Shown here in pieces: positions 11,801 through 22,711 of a DNA stretch of 64,000 nt; position 1 is the first letter of the stretch; each line of letters opens with the position of its first letter. Source of the DNA: Pratylenchus scribneri (Eukaryota; Nematoda; Chromadorea; Rhabditida; Pratylenchidae). The notes under the pieces were generated by a model that did not search any database, was not told the DNA's origin, and saw nothing but the letters and a program-made list of their open reading frames with translations. The stretch is taken from NCBI GenBank assembly GCA_030063045.1, contig JAQSEB010000059.1:1736001-1800000 (forward strand), written 5' to 3'. A program made the translations under genes and the position numbers.

Positions 11801-13036
11801 ATCAATTGCATATCCCCATATTCGATTCCATTGTGGACCATTTTGACGAAATGACCAGAACCTGCTTCACCAACCTAAATAAATAAATAAATGTAAATTT
11901 TAAAAAAAAATGAATAATTTACCCATTCGCAACATGGTTCGCCATCGGGAGCTTTTGCAGCAATTCCCTGGAAGATTGGCTTCAAATGGGGCCATGCAGC
12001 CGGTGAACCGCCAGGCATTAGTGAAGGCTGGAATATGATTAAAATTAATAATTTGAATGAATTAACTAAATTTATACCCCATATCTGGCGCCTTCCTCTC
12101 CACCACTGACTCCGCAGCCCACAAAATGAATGCCCTTTGCTGCTAACTCAAGTGCGCGTCTCTGAAATATTCGTATATTAAAGTTTGCTGATGAAATAAG
12201 CATAATGGAATTGAAAATTTCCGTAGCAAAAAATTATCTAATCCAAATAAATAGCTAGCCTAATAAAACCTCAATTTTTCACCAACATTTGAATCGTGGT
12301 ATTCACTGTTGCCTCCATCGATGATGATGTCGCCCTTCTCCATCAATGGGACCAATTTGTCGATCATGTCCTGCACCGCACTGCCCGCTTTCACCAGCAT
12401 CATGACGCGTCGGGGTCGTTTAAGCAATCTAAAATGTACAATTAATTAAAGAACAGAAAGGCTTGGGAGTTCATCCTCCTAAAATTTTTTCTTCATCCTA
12501 TGGGTAACTCTCTTCATCAACCTATGAACATCAATTATCCTTCATTAAAAACTCTTCCTCATCTTCTTCCTAAATTCTTCTCATCTTCTTCCTAAAATGC
12601 TTCATCCTAAGTATCATTCTCTTCCTCATCATTTCAATCTTATTATTCTTACAGAGTATAGGAAGATCGAAGAATATTTTAGGGCCTATAGGTAATGCTC
12701 TTCTTCATCCTATAATATGTATTCTTCATCTTCTTCTATTACATATTTGGATTAAATTTATTATTATTTAGAAAATTTCTTACTGAATCATTTCCTCCAT
12801 CGATCTGGCGCCAACAATTTTAGTGCCCTTTGCTTCATTTTCCAAAAAATCGGTGACCTTTTGCACTGTTCTGTTGAATGCACACACCACCTACAAATTT
12901 TTGGGTCCTATTAACATTTGCATTTTCAGGATCCCTCTTAACCCACAAAGCCATGGTCATTCATGTTCAGAATCAGGTTTTGGCCCATCACGGCAAGTCC
13001 AATGACGGCAATGTCGGCAACTGGTTCAACAGGCAT
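8882..13036 (-). CDS. PGD: 6-phosphogluconate dehydrogenase, decarboxylating
   Basis: Thirteen exons: 13036-12947, 12890-12784, 12428-12287, 12161-12078, 12027-11923, 11874-11740, 11639-11514, 11467-11404, 11356-11220, 9815-9712, 9385-9256, 9206-9084, 9001-8882; 488 residues, the usual length. N-terminal NADP-binding motif GLAVMGQN (about residues 13-20) precedes VVCAFNRT; 6PGD signatures include [47 protein letters not shown] and the C-terminal AQRDYFGAH. It oxidises 6-phosphogluconate to ribulose 5-phosphate with NADPH production in the cytosolic pentose phosphate pathway. One intron (9816-11219) is swollen to 1.4 kb by a minisatellite. Transaldolase of the same pathway lies 14 kb away. Confidence 0.98.
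9882..11134 (+). repeat. Intronic minisatellite, 25/28-base unit, in 6PGD
   Basis: Tandem units of AATTACAATTACAATCGCAAATCAG type (25 bases) interspersed with a variant carrying extra TTT (28 bases), roughly 48 units by length. A few units replace the TCGC core with TTAC. Almost no other variation, so the array looks young or homogenised. The pre-mRNA of the minus-strand host gene reads the complement, a U-rich strand. Confidence 0.97.
12440..12730 (+). repeat. Degenerate CT-rich repeats in a 6PGD intron
   Basis: Repeated phrases such as TTCATCCTA, CTTCTTCCTAAA and CTCTTCCTCATC fill most of the intron 12429-12783. Period is irregular, consistent with an old simple repeat. Confidence 0.5.
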
Positions 13037-13675
13037 TATTGTTTTATGGTTTTAGAATGGAATTTAATTGACAAATCTTGAAAATATAAATCAATAAAAA
13101 ATTAAATGATCTAAACTATTAATGCTTAATGGCCTGATAAAAATATGTAAAAGTGGATAGTAAAAAAGATTGAATGGAGTACTTTGCTTTTAGTTTTTAT
13201 CTTCCCATTTTCCAATACCTAATGAAAAGGAAATAAGGGAAACGGGAAATGGATTGAAAATTGGCTGAAATTGACTGAATTTTATGTTTTTGTTGCTAAT
13301 GGTTGAACATTTTCATCTCATCATATTTTTATGACTTAAAATCGGGGGGCAAAAAACACAAACTATAAATAACAAATGGTATAAATAAATTGTAAATATT
13401 TAAATAATATAAAAAATATTTTCGAATAATTCAACAAATTCGGGTGTAAAATTTATTCAATTTATCGTCGCAAATCTTTATTGTTTAATTTGTGGAGAAA
13501 ACAAAAACATGAATAAAATTGAAATGTGATGTAAAATTCAAAAACAAAATTTATCAAGAATTGATTTGTGTGTGTGTGTGTGGAATAAAACAACAAAATT
13601 AAATTAATAAATCAGCCATTCAACACATGGATTTTATCGTCCATCCATCCATTTCCATCCAATTCATTCATTCAT
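13037..13675. other. Intergenic region between La and 6PGD
   Basis: AT-rich. A short (TG)n tract lies near 13568-13582. No coding signal recognised; it presumably holds the 6PGD promoter and the La 3' UTR. Confidence 0.5.
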
Positions 13676-15443
13676 TCATGCTTCCTCTTCCTCAACTTTT
13701 GGCTTTTTGGCGCCAACCGGCTCATCTGTTTCATCGGCCACTTTTTCGCCCTCTCCATTTTGTCCATTGCTGTTTCCATTTTGCTCGTCGTCTTCTTCGC
13801 CCTCATCATCTTCATCATCGTTGAACACGGTTCGCTGAAATTGATCGAAATTAGTTTTTTTCATAAATTTTCCGTTTAATTTTTCTCTATAAATTCTTGA
13901 ACGAACCTTGCCCTTCGACTGTCCTGCTTTGCCATGGCCTTGGCCCTTGTCGGCTCGACGTTTCCGGCTTTGGCGTTCCCTCTGCTTTTCCTTTTTGCCC
14001 TTTCCCATTTGCTTTTTGTCATGTTCCCGTTGTGCCTTGTTCACTTTTGCTTTGTTGAATTCGGCCCAATAATTTGCCTCCTCTTCTCCTTCCAAAACTG
14101 TGCCAGTAAATTCCTTTAAATTGAAAAACATTTTGTCTAAATAATAAATAATGAGTGAATAATAACCATTCCGTTGATCACAATTTTTCCATCGCCTGCC
14201 TTCGAAACTTGCTGTGCTTTTTCCAATGCTTCAGTGGCCGCCGAATCGTCGTCACCAAAAAAGCGAACCAATGCCTGTTGAAAAAGATGATTTATTCATT
14301 TTAACATTCATTCAACTCAAACCTCATTCCCTTGGATTAGCACAAATGCGGCCTTGGCGAATGGTTCAAAGAAGGCTTTGACCTCGCCGATTTGGTCCTC
14401 GTGCAATTGTTTTTGCTTTTCCGACTTTTCTTTATTGGCATTGGCCACACCAGCCTCGGCTTCGGCTGCGGCAGGTGCAGCTGGTTCTTCTCCCTTCGGT
14501 GGTAATCCAACCAATTTGAGTACCATTCCCTTCTTGTAATGAGCCTTGTTTTGTTGTACAACTTGCGTTTTCTTCATCTGCTTCTTCAGCTCCTTTTGCT
14601 GTTGGCGTTCGTTGTGTTTGTTTGCCCAATACTAAAAAATTTTAACAATTATTACAAAACTTGTGGTCTAGACTGTTTTTATATAGTTCAAAACGTTTTA
14701 TTACGTCCATATTTAGTAATAAAATTTGAAAATAATCATCCAAAAATAAACCTGATCTTGCATAATATTTGTCAACGGGTGCTCGTCCTTGAATTTCAGC
14801 TCTTCCTTTGCGGACATTTGCTTTGCTTCTTCCTGTGTGGAATATGTGGCAAAAACAGAGCCCTTGAAAATTTTTGGCGTTTCTTTGCCGCCTTTTGTCT
14901 TGCGCATCACGATGTTCTGCGTAGTCCCAAATTGGCCAAGGAATTCGGAAATTTCGTCAAGGCTGCTCTCCTGAGGGAATCCTTTCTGAAATGATTAAGC
15001 GAATTAAAAAAAAATGAATTCATTTATTCGATTACCACGTAGACCGTGCGTCGCTTGATCTCTTGCCAATATTCCAGTGTGTTCTCGGGTAAAGGCATGT
15101 CCGGATTGCGACGGATCTTCTGATTGTCATCGGACAAATCGATCAGATGTGAATCGCGTAGAGCTGCGCCAATGGCTTCAACATCATCCGAGATTGCGGC
15201 CAGACGATTGAACTTGAGCATTGTGGTCAGCGGGACCCAGCCATTGTCTTTCTTCATTTCTTCTTGCAGGAATTTGTCTCGTGGCAAATTGATGTCACCA
15301 AAGTAGTACTGGAAACAGAGATTAGGTTTTTTTATAATCATATTTGAAACCTCAACTTGGGTGACAATCTTCTGGGATTTTCCATTGTTGTTCTCGCTTT
15401 TGATTTCCATTTTCACATCACCGTTCGTTGTGGTGCTGGACAT
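13676..15443 (-). CDS. SSB: La ribonucleoprotein (SSB/La autoantigen homologue)
   Basis: Exons: 15443-15351, 15308-15036, 14985-14752, 14631-14323, 14274-14167, 14113-13907, 13834-13676; 460 residues. The La motif is clear (QVEYYFGDINLPRDKFLQEE, DNGWVPLTTMLKFNRL, KIRRNPDMPLPE), followed by RRM1 (residues about 118-205, FKGSVFATYSTQEEA) and a second RRM-like region (GEVKAFFEPFAKAAFVLIQG, ANYWAEFNKAK). The C-terminus is Lys/Arg/Gly-rich and then acidic, ending in a KKPK nuclear-localisation-like cluster. La binds 3' oligo-U ends of RNA polymerase III transcripts in the nucleus. Intron 13835-13906 could be read through in frame, but the splice restores the better C-terminus. Confidence 0.95.
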
Positions 15444-16365
15444 TTTATTATCGTAATTTGGTCGATTTTTGTTATTATAAAATTGTGATTATTAAATTCT
15501 CTGTAATTAATTAAAATGTATATTATTCATTCATTAATCATTTAAGAGTACTTTTAGGTTAGGATCAAATAAACCATTTCATGACAAAAACAAACAAATC
15601 AAGACAAAAACCTTAATTTTTTAATAAAAAATCAAATATTGCGAGATTCTTTAAAGTTTAAACTAATTCTTCTCTCTCTTTTATTTATTAAAGTGGAATT
15701 AGAAAGAATTTGAATATTTGTGTATTACTTTTTAATTAAAACGAAATTTATCGTAATCATATTGTACTGTTGTTCTTTCGCTCTATGCTCTCTATACTAT
15801 TTTCATTTTCATTGATTATTTGATTTCTTTCTTCATTCAGATTCAGAGCACGCTCCGGCACGGCAGTCTGCACTCTTTCTTATTTCGTTCAATTAGGATA
15901 GGAATTAAGAAGGCTAAGGCTTGACACTGCAGTCCGGCTTGATTTGAAATTTTTAGGTTTTTTAGCTTTCTTTTTATTCATTTGCACTTTACTTTCATCA
16001 TGTGATTACAAATTTTTTGAACAATAACAAACTCACTCATTTGTTACTTATTTGTTATTTTATCAATTATTATTTACTTATTATTTTCGTAAATTTTTAA
16101 AAAATTAAAATCATTTGACATTTTCTAAACATTTTTGACTGATTTAATTACTACGACTACAACTTAAAAATCCGGCTTCCGCATATCTATGTTCACAAGA
16201 ATATTTATTCCATCTCAAAATAGCTTCCTAACATCTTAATGTAATATTTAATTCAGATTACAGAAAAAACCAATTTAAATCTAAATCTTTATTCTTTCTC
16301 AACAATGAGCAGCAACACCGGCGACCGCAAAACTCCACCATTTGACCGAGCTGACTAGTGGACAA
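15444..16365. other. Intergenic region upstream of La
   Basis: AT-rich region between the divergent La gene and the gene at 16.4 kb. A GC-rich patch at 15845-15885 is not explained. The stretch 16308-16365 is coding-like but out of frame with the downstream gene. Confidence 0.5.
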
Positions 16366-17147
16366 ATGCTGCAATTGGTAAATTCTCTTTCTCTAATTCA
16401 AAATATCAAATGCATCGAGTAGAGACGGGTATATAAATATGAGCATTCGCTGACTAAAGGTTTTTTCCATTAAATAATATTGGTCCCATTAGTCTATTTC
16501 ATTCCCATCCTTTAAAATCAATAAAATGGTACGACCTCTTCCCAATGAGCTACTTTGGGAGATTATTAGAATGCTTCCATTTGAACCAAAACGTTGGAAA
16601 GAAAAAAAGATTTCGCAAAGTTTTAACAGCCTTTGTTAAAATATATGACACCGGAAAGGGAGATGGCCCATATTTTGGTAACATTTTATGATATATGGTA
16701 TGGTTTCTTAAATCAAAATTTTGAAAGTGTTTCTATATTACTCTTAACAACAATGATTCCCTTATTTTTAGCACACCCATTTGGAATTATCTCTCGCCAA
16801 ACGAGGTGTGGATAGCAACAATCTCTACAAATTCGTGGTCGAGAACATCACAAAGCCATTGGATCAGGTGCTGCCTATCATCTACTCCGACGTGAAGAAA
16901 TTCGAAAATGAGTGTGGGGTCGTTTACACCACACAAACATTCGAGGTGGGTTTCCCCCTTAAAACTATAATTAAAAATCATTTTTTGAATTATTTCAGCA
17001 TTTTTGGTCATCTATGCGCGCGCCCACCAACTCGTCCAAGAATATGGCAATGGCGCCGAAGGCTACGACCTTTCCAACCTCAATGGGCCACCAAATGGCA
17101 TGTTCACCACTGCTCTGTTCGCGGAGGCAATGTCATTGATTCGCTGA
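16366..17147 (+). pseudogene. Frame-conflicted gene, possibly BORC subunit 8-like
   Basis: Three exon-like blocks with good splice sites: 16366-16377 (or further upstream), 16772-16945, and 16999 onward. The middle block is protein-like (NNLYKFVVENITKP, VLPIIYSDVKKFENE, GVVYTTQTFE) and faintly resembles BORCS8 (LYRLQEHV..SLPEL, YTVEY). Two conflicts exist. The strong ATG at 16308 (MSSNTGDRKTPP) runs into a stop before the splice site and is out of frame with the next exon. In the last exon the frame dictated by the splice stops at 17139, whereas a clearly more protein-like frame (VIYARAHQLVQEYGNG, GMFTTALFAEAMSLIR) ends at 17147. Either the gene is decaying or the assembly has two indels. The first intron also contains an F-box-like relic. 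Confidence 0.4.
16526..16639 (+). pseudogene. F-box-like fragment inside an intron
   Basis: A 37-codon ORF reads VRPLPNELLWEIIRMLPFEP then KRWK..ISQSFNSL, the spacing of an F-box helix bundle (LPxELLxEI, W, S..F). It is too short for a gene and lacks substrate repeats, so it is probably the remnant of an inserted or retroposed F-box gene. Confidence 0.45.
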
Positions 17148-17191
17148 AAAAAGAAAGATGGAAGTGGGAAAATGAAATGTTGATGATTTAA

Positions 17192-17632
17192 ATTTAAATT
17201 TGTTGTTCATGATCATCAATTAAAAATTGTTGCATTTTTAAATAAAAATTTTCAATATTCACTTTCTATCAAAGTTTGGCAAAGTTAGATGTACCAGATG
17301 TTAATTTTTATCGTCATTCTTTTCATTAGCATCGCAATAATTACTTTTTGACAACATTTTTGGTCTAAATTTTGAGAGCAATTTTTGGATGTTGAAAAAT
17401 CAAGAGAGACCCATAATTTTAATTATAAAATGTATTTTATTCTTTCATTAATAATTATTTTTGGGGCGCTGAGTAAAATCATTTCTTAATAAAAAGTAAA
17501 AACAAACCAACCAAAACAAAACCTTAAATTTAGAGAGCTTCTAAAATTTTAATAAATTCCTAATTACTCTTTCCTTTTCCTCAATCCAATGCTTTAAACC
17601 ATTAAACCTTTTATAGAATAAATTTTGAAATT
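17192..17632. other. Intergenic region
   Basis: AT-rich; no recognised signals. Probably holds the promoter of the following membrane-protein gene. Confidence 0.4.
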
Positions 17633-18121
17633 ATGGGGTCTCTAATTCGCCGCATTATTCGACTCGCAAAAGATAGGGCGGCTCTTCGGAATCAGAATAT
17701 CGAAAATACAAAAATTGAACGACTTTACAATAGGCGTAACAAAGTCCGCCAGCAATTTCGACCAAATAACACGGTTTATTTTTTTCGAAAAAAAAATAAC
17801 TAATCACTAATTTTGCAGGAAATTGATCAAGCAAATGTTCATCATAAATTGAAGAAGCAAGAAGCGATGAGTCCGGCAATTATCAAGGAAGCGGAGCCAG
17901 AAGAGGTTGATTTGTACGAAGAGCGGAAGAGGATAGAAGGAAGAATTCCCACTTACATAAATGACTTCATCAATTTATTCGTTTTGGTCGGCGTTGTTTC
18001 AATAATTGTTGCCTTAAATTTACAACCAATTTTGAACCACTTGGAAGAGATCAGGCAGGAAAAGGAAGAGAAGAAGCAAAAAGAATTATTATTGGCTCAA
18101 GAAAATAAGCAAAATGATTAG
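17633..18121 (+). CDS. Small single-pass membrane protein, unknown
   Basis: Exons 17633-17773 and 17819-18121; 147 residues. The N-terminus is basic and amphipathic (MGSLIRRIIRLAKDRAALRN), compatible with a mitochondrial presequence or cytosolic basic tail. One hydrophobic segment near residues 108-126 (DFINLFVLVGVVSIIVAL) is followed by a charged coiled coil rich in EKEEKKQKE. I do not recognise the family. It is followed 157 bases later by a gene of similar plan on the same strand. Confidence 0.6.
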
Positions 18122-18278
18122 TAAAATTATTTGTTGGTTAATGATCAAATGAAAGTACACAGTTGTATAAAATTTTCATATTTAAATATTCAATGATTGA
18201 TCAAGAACAATTAATTAATTGCAATTTATTTATTTTTTTAAATTTCGACCAATACTTATTCAATTCTGGCTATTTAGA

Positions 18279-18931
18279 ATGATTTCAATAAATTCATTTC
18301 GTTTTTTATTGGCGAAGAGGATCGAGCAAAGCAGCCGATATTTTCAGTCATATCAATGTTACACAATAATAAGAGGTTTGTACGAAAAAGGAAGAAAAAA
18401 AAAACAATGAATTGAATCAAAATTTAGTGGAAAAAAGGGATTTTCGTTTTTTTTAGTCATATTATAATCTTATTAGGGAAAAATTTTTAAAAGAAAAAAT
18501 ATTCGAAAATATCATTAAATTCAGATCCTCAAAACCATTGCATTGGTGCCAAACGATTTCTGCATTATTCAACACCAAAAACAACGACCGCAGACGCCAC
18601 CTCCACCAATCATCCAATGGGCGCCGACTATTCCCGTCGCCGGCGCTTCAAAGATGACCCATTCAACATGGACGATTTACTAAATTTGGTTCTTGGCATC
18701 TCTGTGGTTATTATGCTAGCCTTCCCCACAATCCATTTAATCTACAAACAACCAAAATTGGTCAACTCAATTGTTGCCGACAATTTGGTCAAAGAAAAGG
18801 AAGAGAAGGCTAGGAAGAAAAAGGAAGAAGAAGATGAAGCATTGCAAAGGAGTGAACCGGATATGGAAAATATTACAACCACCAATGAATTAAAACCCAA
18901 TGATGGAAAGAGGCCGAGGCTTAAACGATAA
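18279..18931 (+). CDS. Small single-pass membrane protein, probably mitochondrial, unknown
   Basis: Exons 18279-18375 and 18525-18931; 167 residues. The N-terminus (MISINSFRFLLAKRIEQSSR) is Arg/Ser-rich with no acidic residue before position 16, typical of mitochondrial targeting. A basic patch (SRRRRFKDDPF) precedes one membrane span (DDLLNLVLGISVVIMLAF) and then a Lys/Glu coiled coil (VKEKEEKARKKKEEE). The span-plus-coil plan resembles the upstream gene. The protein could be a mitochondrial inner-membrane factor, but there is no family match from memory. Confidence 0.6.
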
Positions 18932-19191
18932 TTTGTGTTCACATTTTCAATTTTTATTCCATTATAAAATAAATAAAAATTTTATTTCTTTAAAAATATG
19001 AATAAAAAGTAAAAATAGCACAAAATAAGATGTGAAACCGAGTTAAAGCTATATTTTAACTAAAATGTAAGAAAGAGGGAGAATATCACAGTTTAAATTG
19101 GGGGATTAGTGAGATCCGAAAAATTGAAAAGGAAATTTTATGTGGGAGGGAAACCGGTATTTATCATTCATTCTTTTCGGTAAAAGGAAGT

Positions 19192-22100
19192 TCATGGAGT
19201 GCAAAATGGTGCATGCAAATATTGCTGTTGTTGAGTTGCGGCATCCACATCCCGTCGATTATTGCTGTTGCTTTTCAAGTCTTCTTCTGCATTTGGAGGA
19301 CAATTGCCTCCTCCTCCAATTTCGCACATCATTCCACTGCTGCTTCCACCATCATTCGTCGCCATTATTGTTGTGGACACGGCACTGGAGATGAAACTCT
19401 GAAAAATGTGAATAAAAAAAACATTATTCAAAATGATTATTTTTCCTATAACTTAAATATTTTTATAAATTTTCCTAACCGCCACTCCCTTTTTATTTTC
19501 CCAATTGCTTACATCGAGTGTGCGCTCCGTTAATTCGGCAATAAAGCGGATGAAAGGGCGAAGATCACCGTCATTTGCCTCCTTCAACACTTGATAGTAG
19601 CGATGACGACGTTCAATTGGGATAATCACCTTTAAAATTTTAAAATTTTCTATTTTACCTAAAATTCTCTTACCGGTGGGAATCCCGCCCTCAACAAAAT
19701 CCAGTTCATCAATAAACGGCCTGTCCGCCCATTGCCATCGGTGAATGGATGAATGAATACCAATTTGTAATGGGCCAATGCTGCCACCTCCACCGAGTCC
19801 AACGCGAGTGTTTCTTCGTCGTTCAACCATTGAATTAGTTCGGCCATCTCGGTAGGGACCTTAAAAAATTTTGATAAATTTAAAATTGCTGAAATTCTCA
19901 CCAAATTGGCGTCGGGTGGTCGAAAACCGCCCACAAAAACGGGCACAGTTCGCAATTGACCAGCGGCCATTGGATCCGCATAGCCCAGTACTCGTTTATG
20001 CAATGCCAAAATGTGGTCAAGGGTGATTTCGTTCACTTCCACCAACGATTGATTGAGCCATCGGAGAGCGGCATCCAATCCCAGAATTTCGTTGTGCTAA
20101 AAATGATTGCATTGAGTTTTACTTTTAATATCATTTTATTTAAACCCAACCAATTAATAAATTTTAGATATTAGCGCATTTCCTATATATGAAAGTGACT
20201 TCCAGACCGAAAAAAATATGTGCCGGTAAGTGGATTCGAACCCGAGACCTAAAGTAAGGGAATGGTCGGTCCACTTTTGGGTTTTTATAATTTTTCAATT
20301 TTGGCTCAGTATGTGCTGTATTTCTGCCCAATTCGTGTTGACAGGGCACGCAACCAAAACAGCATGCCAAACACAAAATGGGCAACGGCCCACATTGGCT
20401 GGCCGATTTCAAGACCCCTGCACAATTCATCATTGCCTTTTTTCATTTAATAGTTCGATACTTTTAGTCTAATGTCCAAAAATAAAGGTCAAAATAAATC
20501 CAAATTTACCAAAAATTTTTAATATTAACAAACCTCAATGATACTTTTGCCGGCCACCGCCATCCTCGACTCCAAAATTGATCTAAAAATTGGTTAAAAT
20601 TTGATGGAAAAAGGTAAAATAATGTGGACCTAGTCTGTGCCAAATTGATTGTATTCCCCTCCATGGCAACGGTGTGATAAACATGCAGAAAATAGGATTC
20701 ACGCATTGCCCTCCTCAGTCCGGCATCCGTTCGTGGAATGCGCATGAACCGATCACGTTTTCGTTGGATTTCGGCCATCATTCGATTGTCAATTTCCTCA
20801 ACCAATGGAAGTGTTCGTTGGCGACGACTATGCAAAATTAAATCATTAATAGTTTAGTAAATGATTATTGAACATACATTAATGCTTCCTTGTGTTTTGG
20901 ATCACGGTTAAGTGCTCGGAAATAGAATCCTTCTGCTTCAACCACATCTTGTTGGATGGTCTCAAAGAAAACGCCATATTCCGTTAGAATGTCCGCATTG
21001 TATGGTGCGAGGGAATAAGCATGCTGAAAATGAGCAATTTTATTGATTTTTAGAAAAATGTTATAGGTAGTTTTGAGCTTAATATTTAGTTCAATAGTTT
21101 GCTATTATAATTTTTTAATAGAATGACAAATCAGAATTACAATTACAAATCAGAACAAGGAAATTACAATTAGAAAATCAAATTTAAAATATCGAAACTT
21201 GGATATTCCCAGTCCTAGCATTTCCTGCCTTTCTCTTACCTCAATAATGCTCTTTGCCTTCCGAATATTTCCCTCGTTTCTGGACCGTCTCGCAGCTTGC
21301 AATGCGGCTAAAGCTTCGGCTTCGCGCCATCGGCGTATTTCTTGTTCCCCGGCTGTTTGCATCATTTCTTCATCATTTGATGGAAATGGGCGAAGGATGA
21401 GACCATCTAAAATAAAGAACAATAAAAATGATAATAAAATAGTGTGGATTACCTTCATTCTGCTGTCTTTGATTTTGATCAGTTAGCAAAATATGCGGCG
21501 ATAAATGTTCATCGGCCACCAACATGGCCAACGGATGTGTTGCTTCCTCCTCCCCAGCCAATTGCCAACTCACGCCATTCCATTTTTGTTGCCCAATTGT
21601 AGTCGTTATTCCAATTCCCATGCGATTTTGTGGTTGTCTATGGCATCCAAGTAGATGGCCTTTGAAGAATTGGGCATCGATGGAGGCGAGCAATGAAATA
21701 GAACAGAAGAATAAATTCCGTGGTGCATTTTGAAATTGATGTGACCATTGATTGCGATTTTGTGGATAAGGTGTGATGGAGTTTGAAGCGCTGAAAATAT
21801 GATTAATTTTATTGAAACATTTGATTGAAATTTATTCCCAGAGGATGAGAATAGCTAAATGTAATAATAATCCATTAGAGTCAGAAAAGTTCTAATGGTG
21901 GATTAAATCGGAAATATTTCGGTATAGAAATCTCTCAATTTTTTAATGTTATTTTGATGATTGGTTTTCTTAACCATATTATTACTTATCAGAATTAATA
22001 ATTTGGGAAAAAACCTGTTATAATCCAGCAGTTGATTTTTAAATAAAATCCAACAAATCAATGCAAGTAGTCCGATGGTTGCACTTCTCTTGGTCATCAA

Positions 22101-22445
22101 CAATCGAAGAACGGCAGCAGTGGACATCATCATTATCATTAATGAATTCCACCACTGGATGTTGCTTGCTTCCACCATTTTCATCTTTGTTTGCGAATTT
22201 TCTGTTGGGTGTTGTTCCGTTTCCTTTTCACCGCTATTTTCTCTTCTTTGAATTCGTCTATTTTGTTGATGATGATGTACAATTTGGGATGAATGTTGTT
22301 TTTGTTGTAATTGACCATCCCGAATTGCTCCGCTCTTGCTAGTCCCAGCTATTTCCGATATTTTATTGTTGTTTGTGTTGAAATTGAAACAGGAAATGGT
22401 GTTTCGTCGACTAGATAATTCATTCTTTTTGCGCATTTTTCTCAC
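19192..22445 (-). CDS. fic-1: Fic-domain protein adenylyltransferase (FICD/HYPE, FIC-1)
   Basis: Ten exons: 22445-22015, 21790-21453, 21406-21240, 21023-20878, 20827-20630, 20582-20534, 20096-19902, 19859-19674, 19629-19513, 19398-19192; 677 residues. Order: polar N-terminus, membrane span about 121-137 ([15 protein letters not shown]), TPR-like region ([36 protein letters not shown]), the inhibitory helix motif TVAMEGN at 413-419, and the catalytic Fic motif [12 protein letters not shown] at 545-556. FICD enzymes AMPylate and de-AMPylate the ER chaperone BiP, and the TVAxEGN glutamate gates the two activities; both motifs are intact here. It is about 170 residues longer than C. elegans FIC-1, mainly at the N-terminus. 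The last exon is a low-complexity Gly/Ser/Asn tail. Confidence 0.97.
20191..20280 (-). repeat. tRNA-derived SINE-like element, copy D
   Basis: Minus strand reads TTTAGGTCTCGGGTTCGAATCC, a gap, then TTTTTTTCGGTCTGGAAGTCACTTTCAT. It shares TTAGGTCTCGGGTTCGAA with copy C. It sits in the 437-base fic-1 intron 20097-20533, sense to the gene. Confidence 0.6.
21125..21163 (+). repeat. Short seed copy of the intronic minisatellite in fic-1
   Basis: ACAAATCAGAATTACAATTACAAATCAGAA: about one and a half units of the same minisatellite as at 9.9, 55.6 and 60.2 kb, in the fic-1 intron 21024-21239. Confidence 0.85.
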
Positions 22446-22711
22446 TAAAAATGATTTTTAAAAACAAATTAATATATTTGGAAATATTAAAAGATTAATC
22501 ATAATTTATATAAATGGAATGTATAAATTTTTGGTGGATTCATTCACTTTTATTGATCCGTGTGACTGGCAAATGCGCATTCGAAATAAATGAAAAAAAA
22601 AACAATTTAAGTGAAAGATGCATAAAAATTGGAGATCCATAATTATCGTCAGATTATATCGAATATATCACATTAAAAAATTTAGGTCGATTACTCTCCG
22701 ATTTTGCGCAT
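22446..22711. other. Short gap between the Tudor gene and fic-1
   Basis: 266 bases between two same-strand genes, AT-rich, no recognised signal. Spacing is compatible with an operon or with independent promoters. Confidence 0.4.

Noticed and set aside
14539..14994. A 151-codon plus-strand frame over the La gene
   Set aside because: It is a shadow of the La exons, crossing a La intron, with no recognisable domain.
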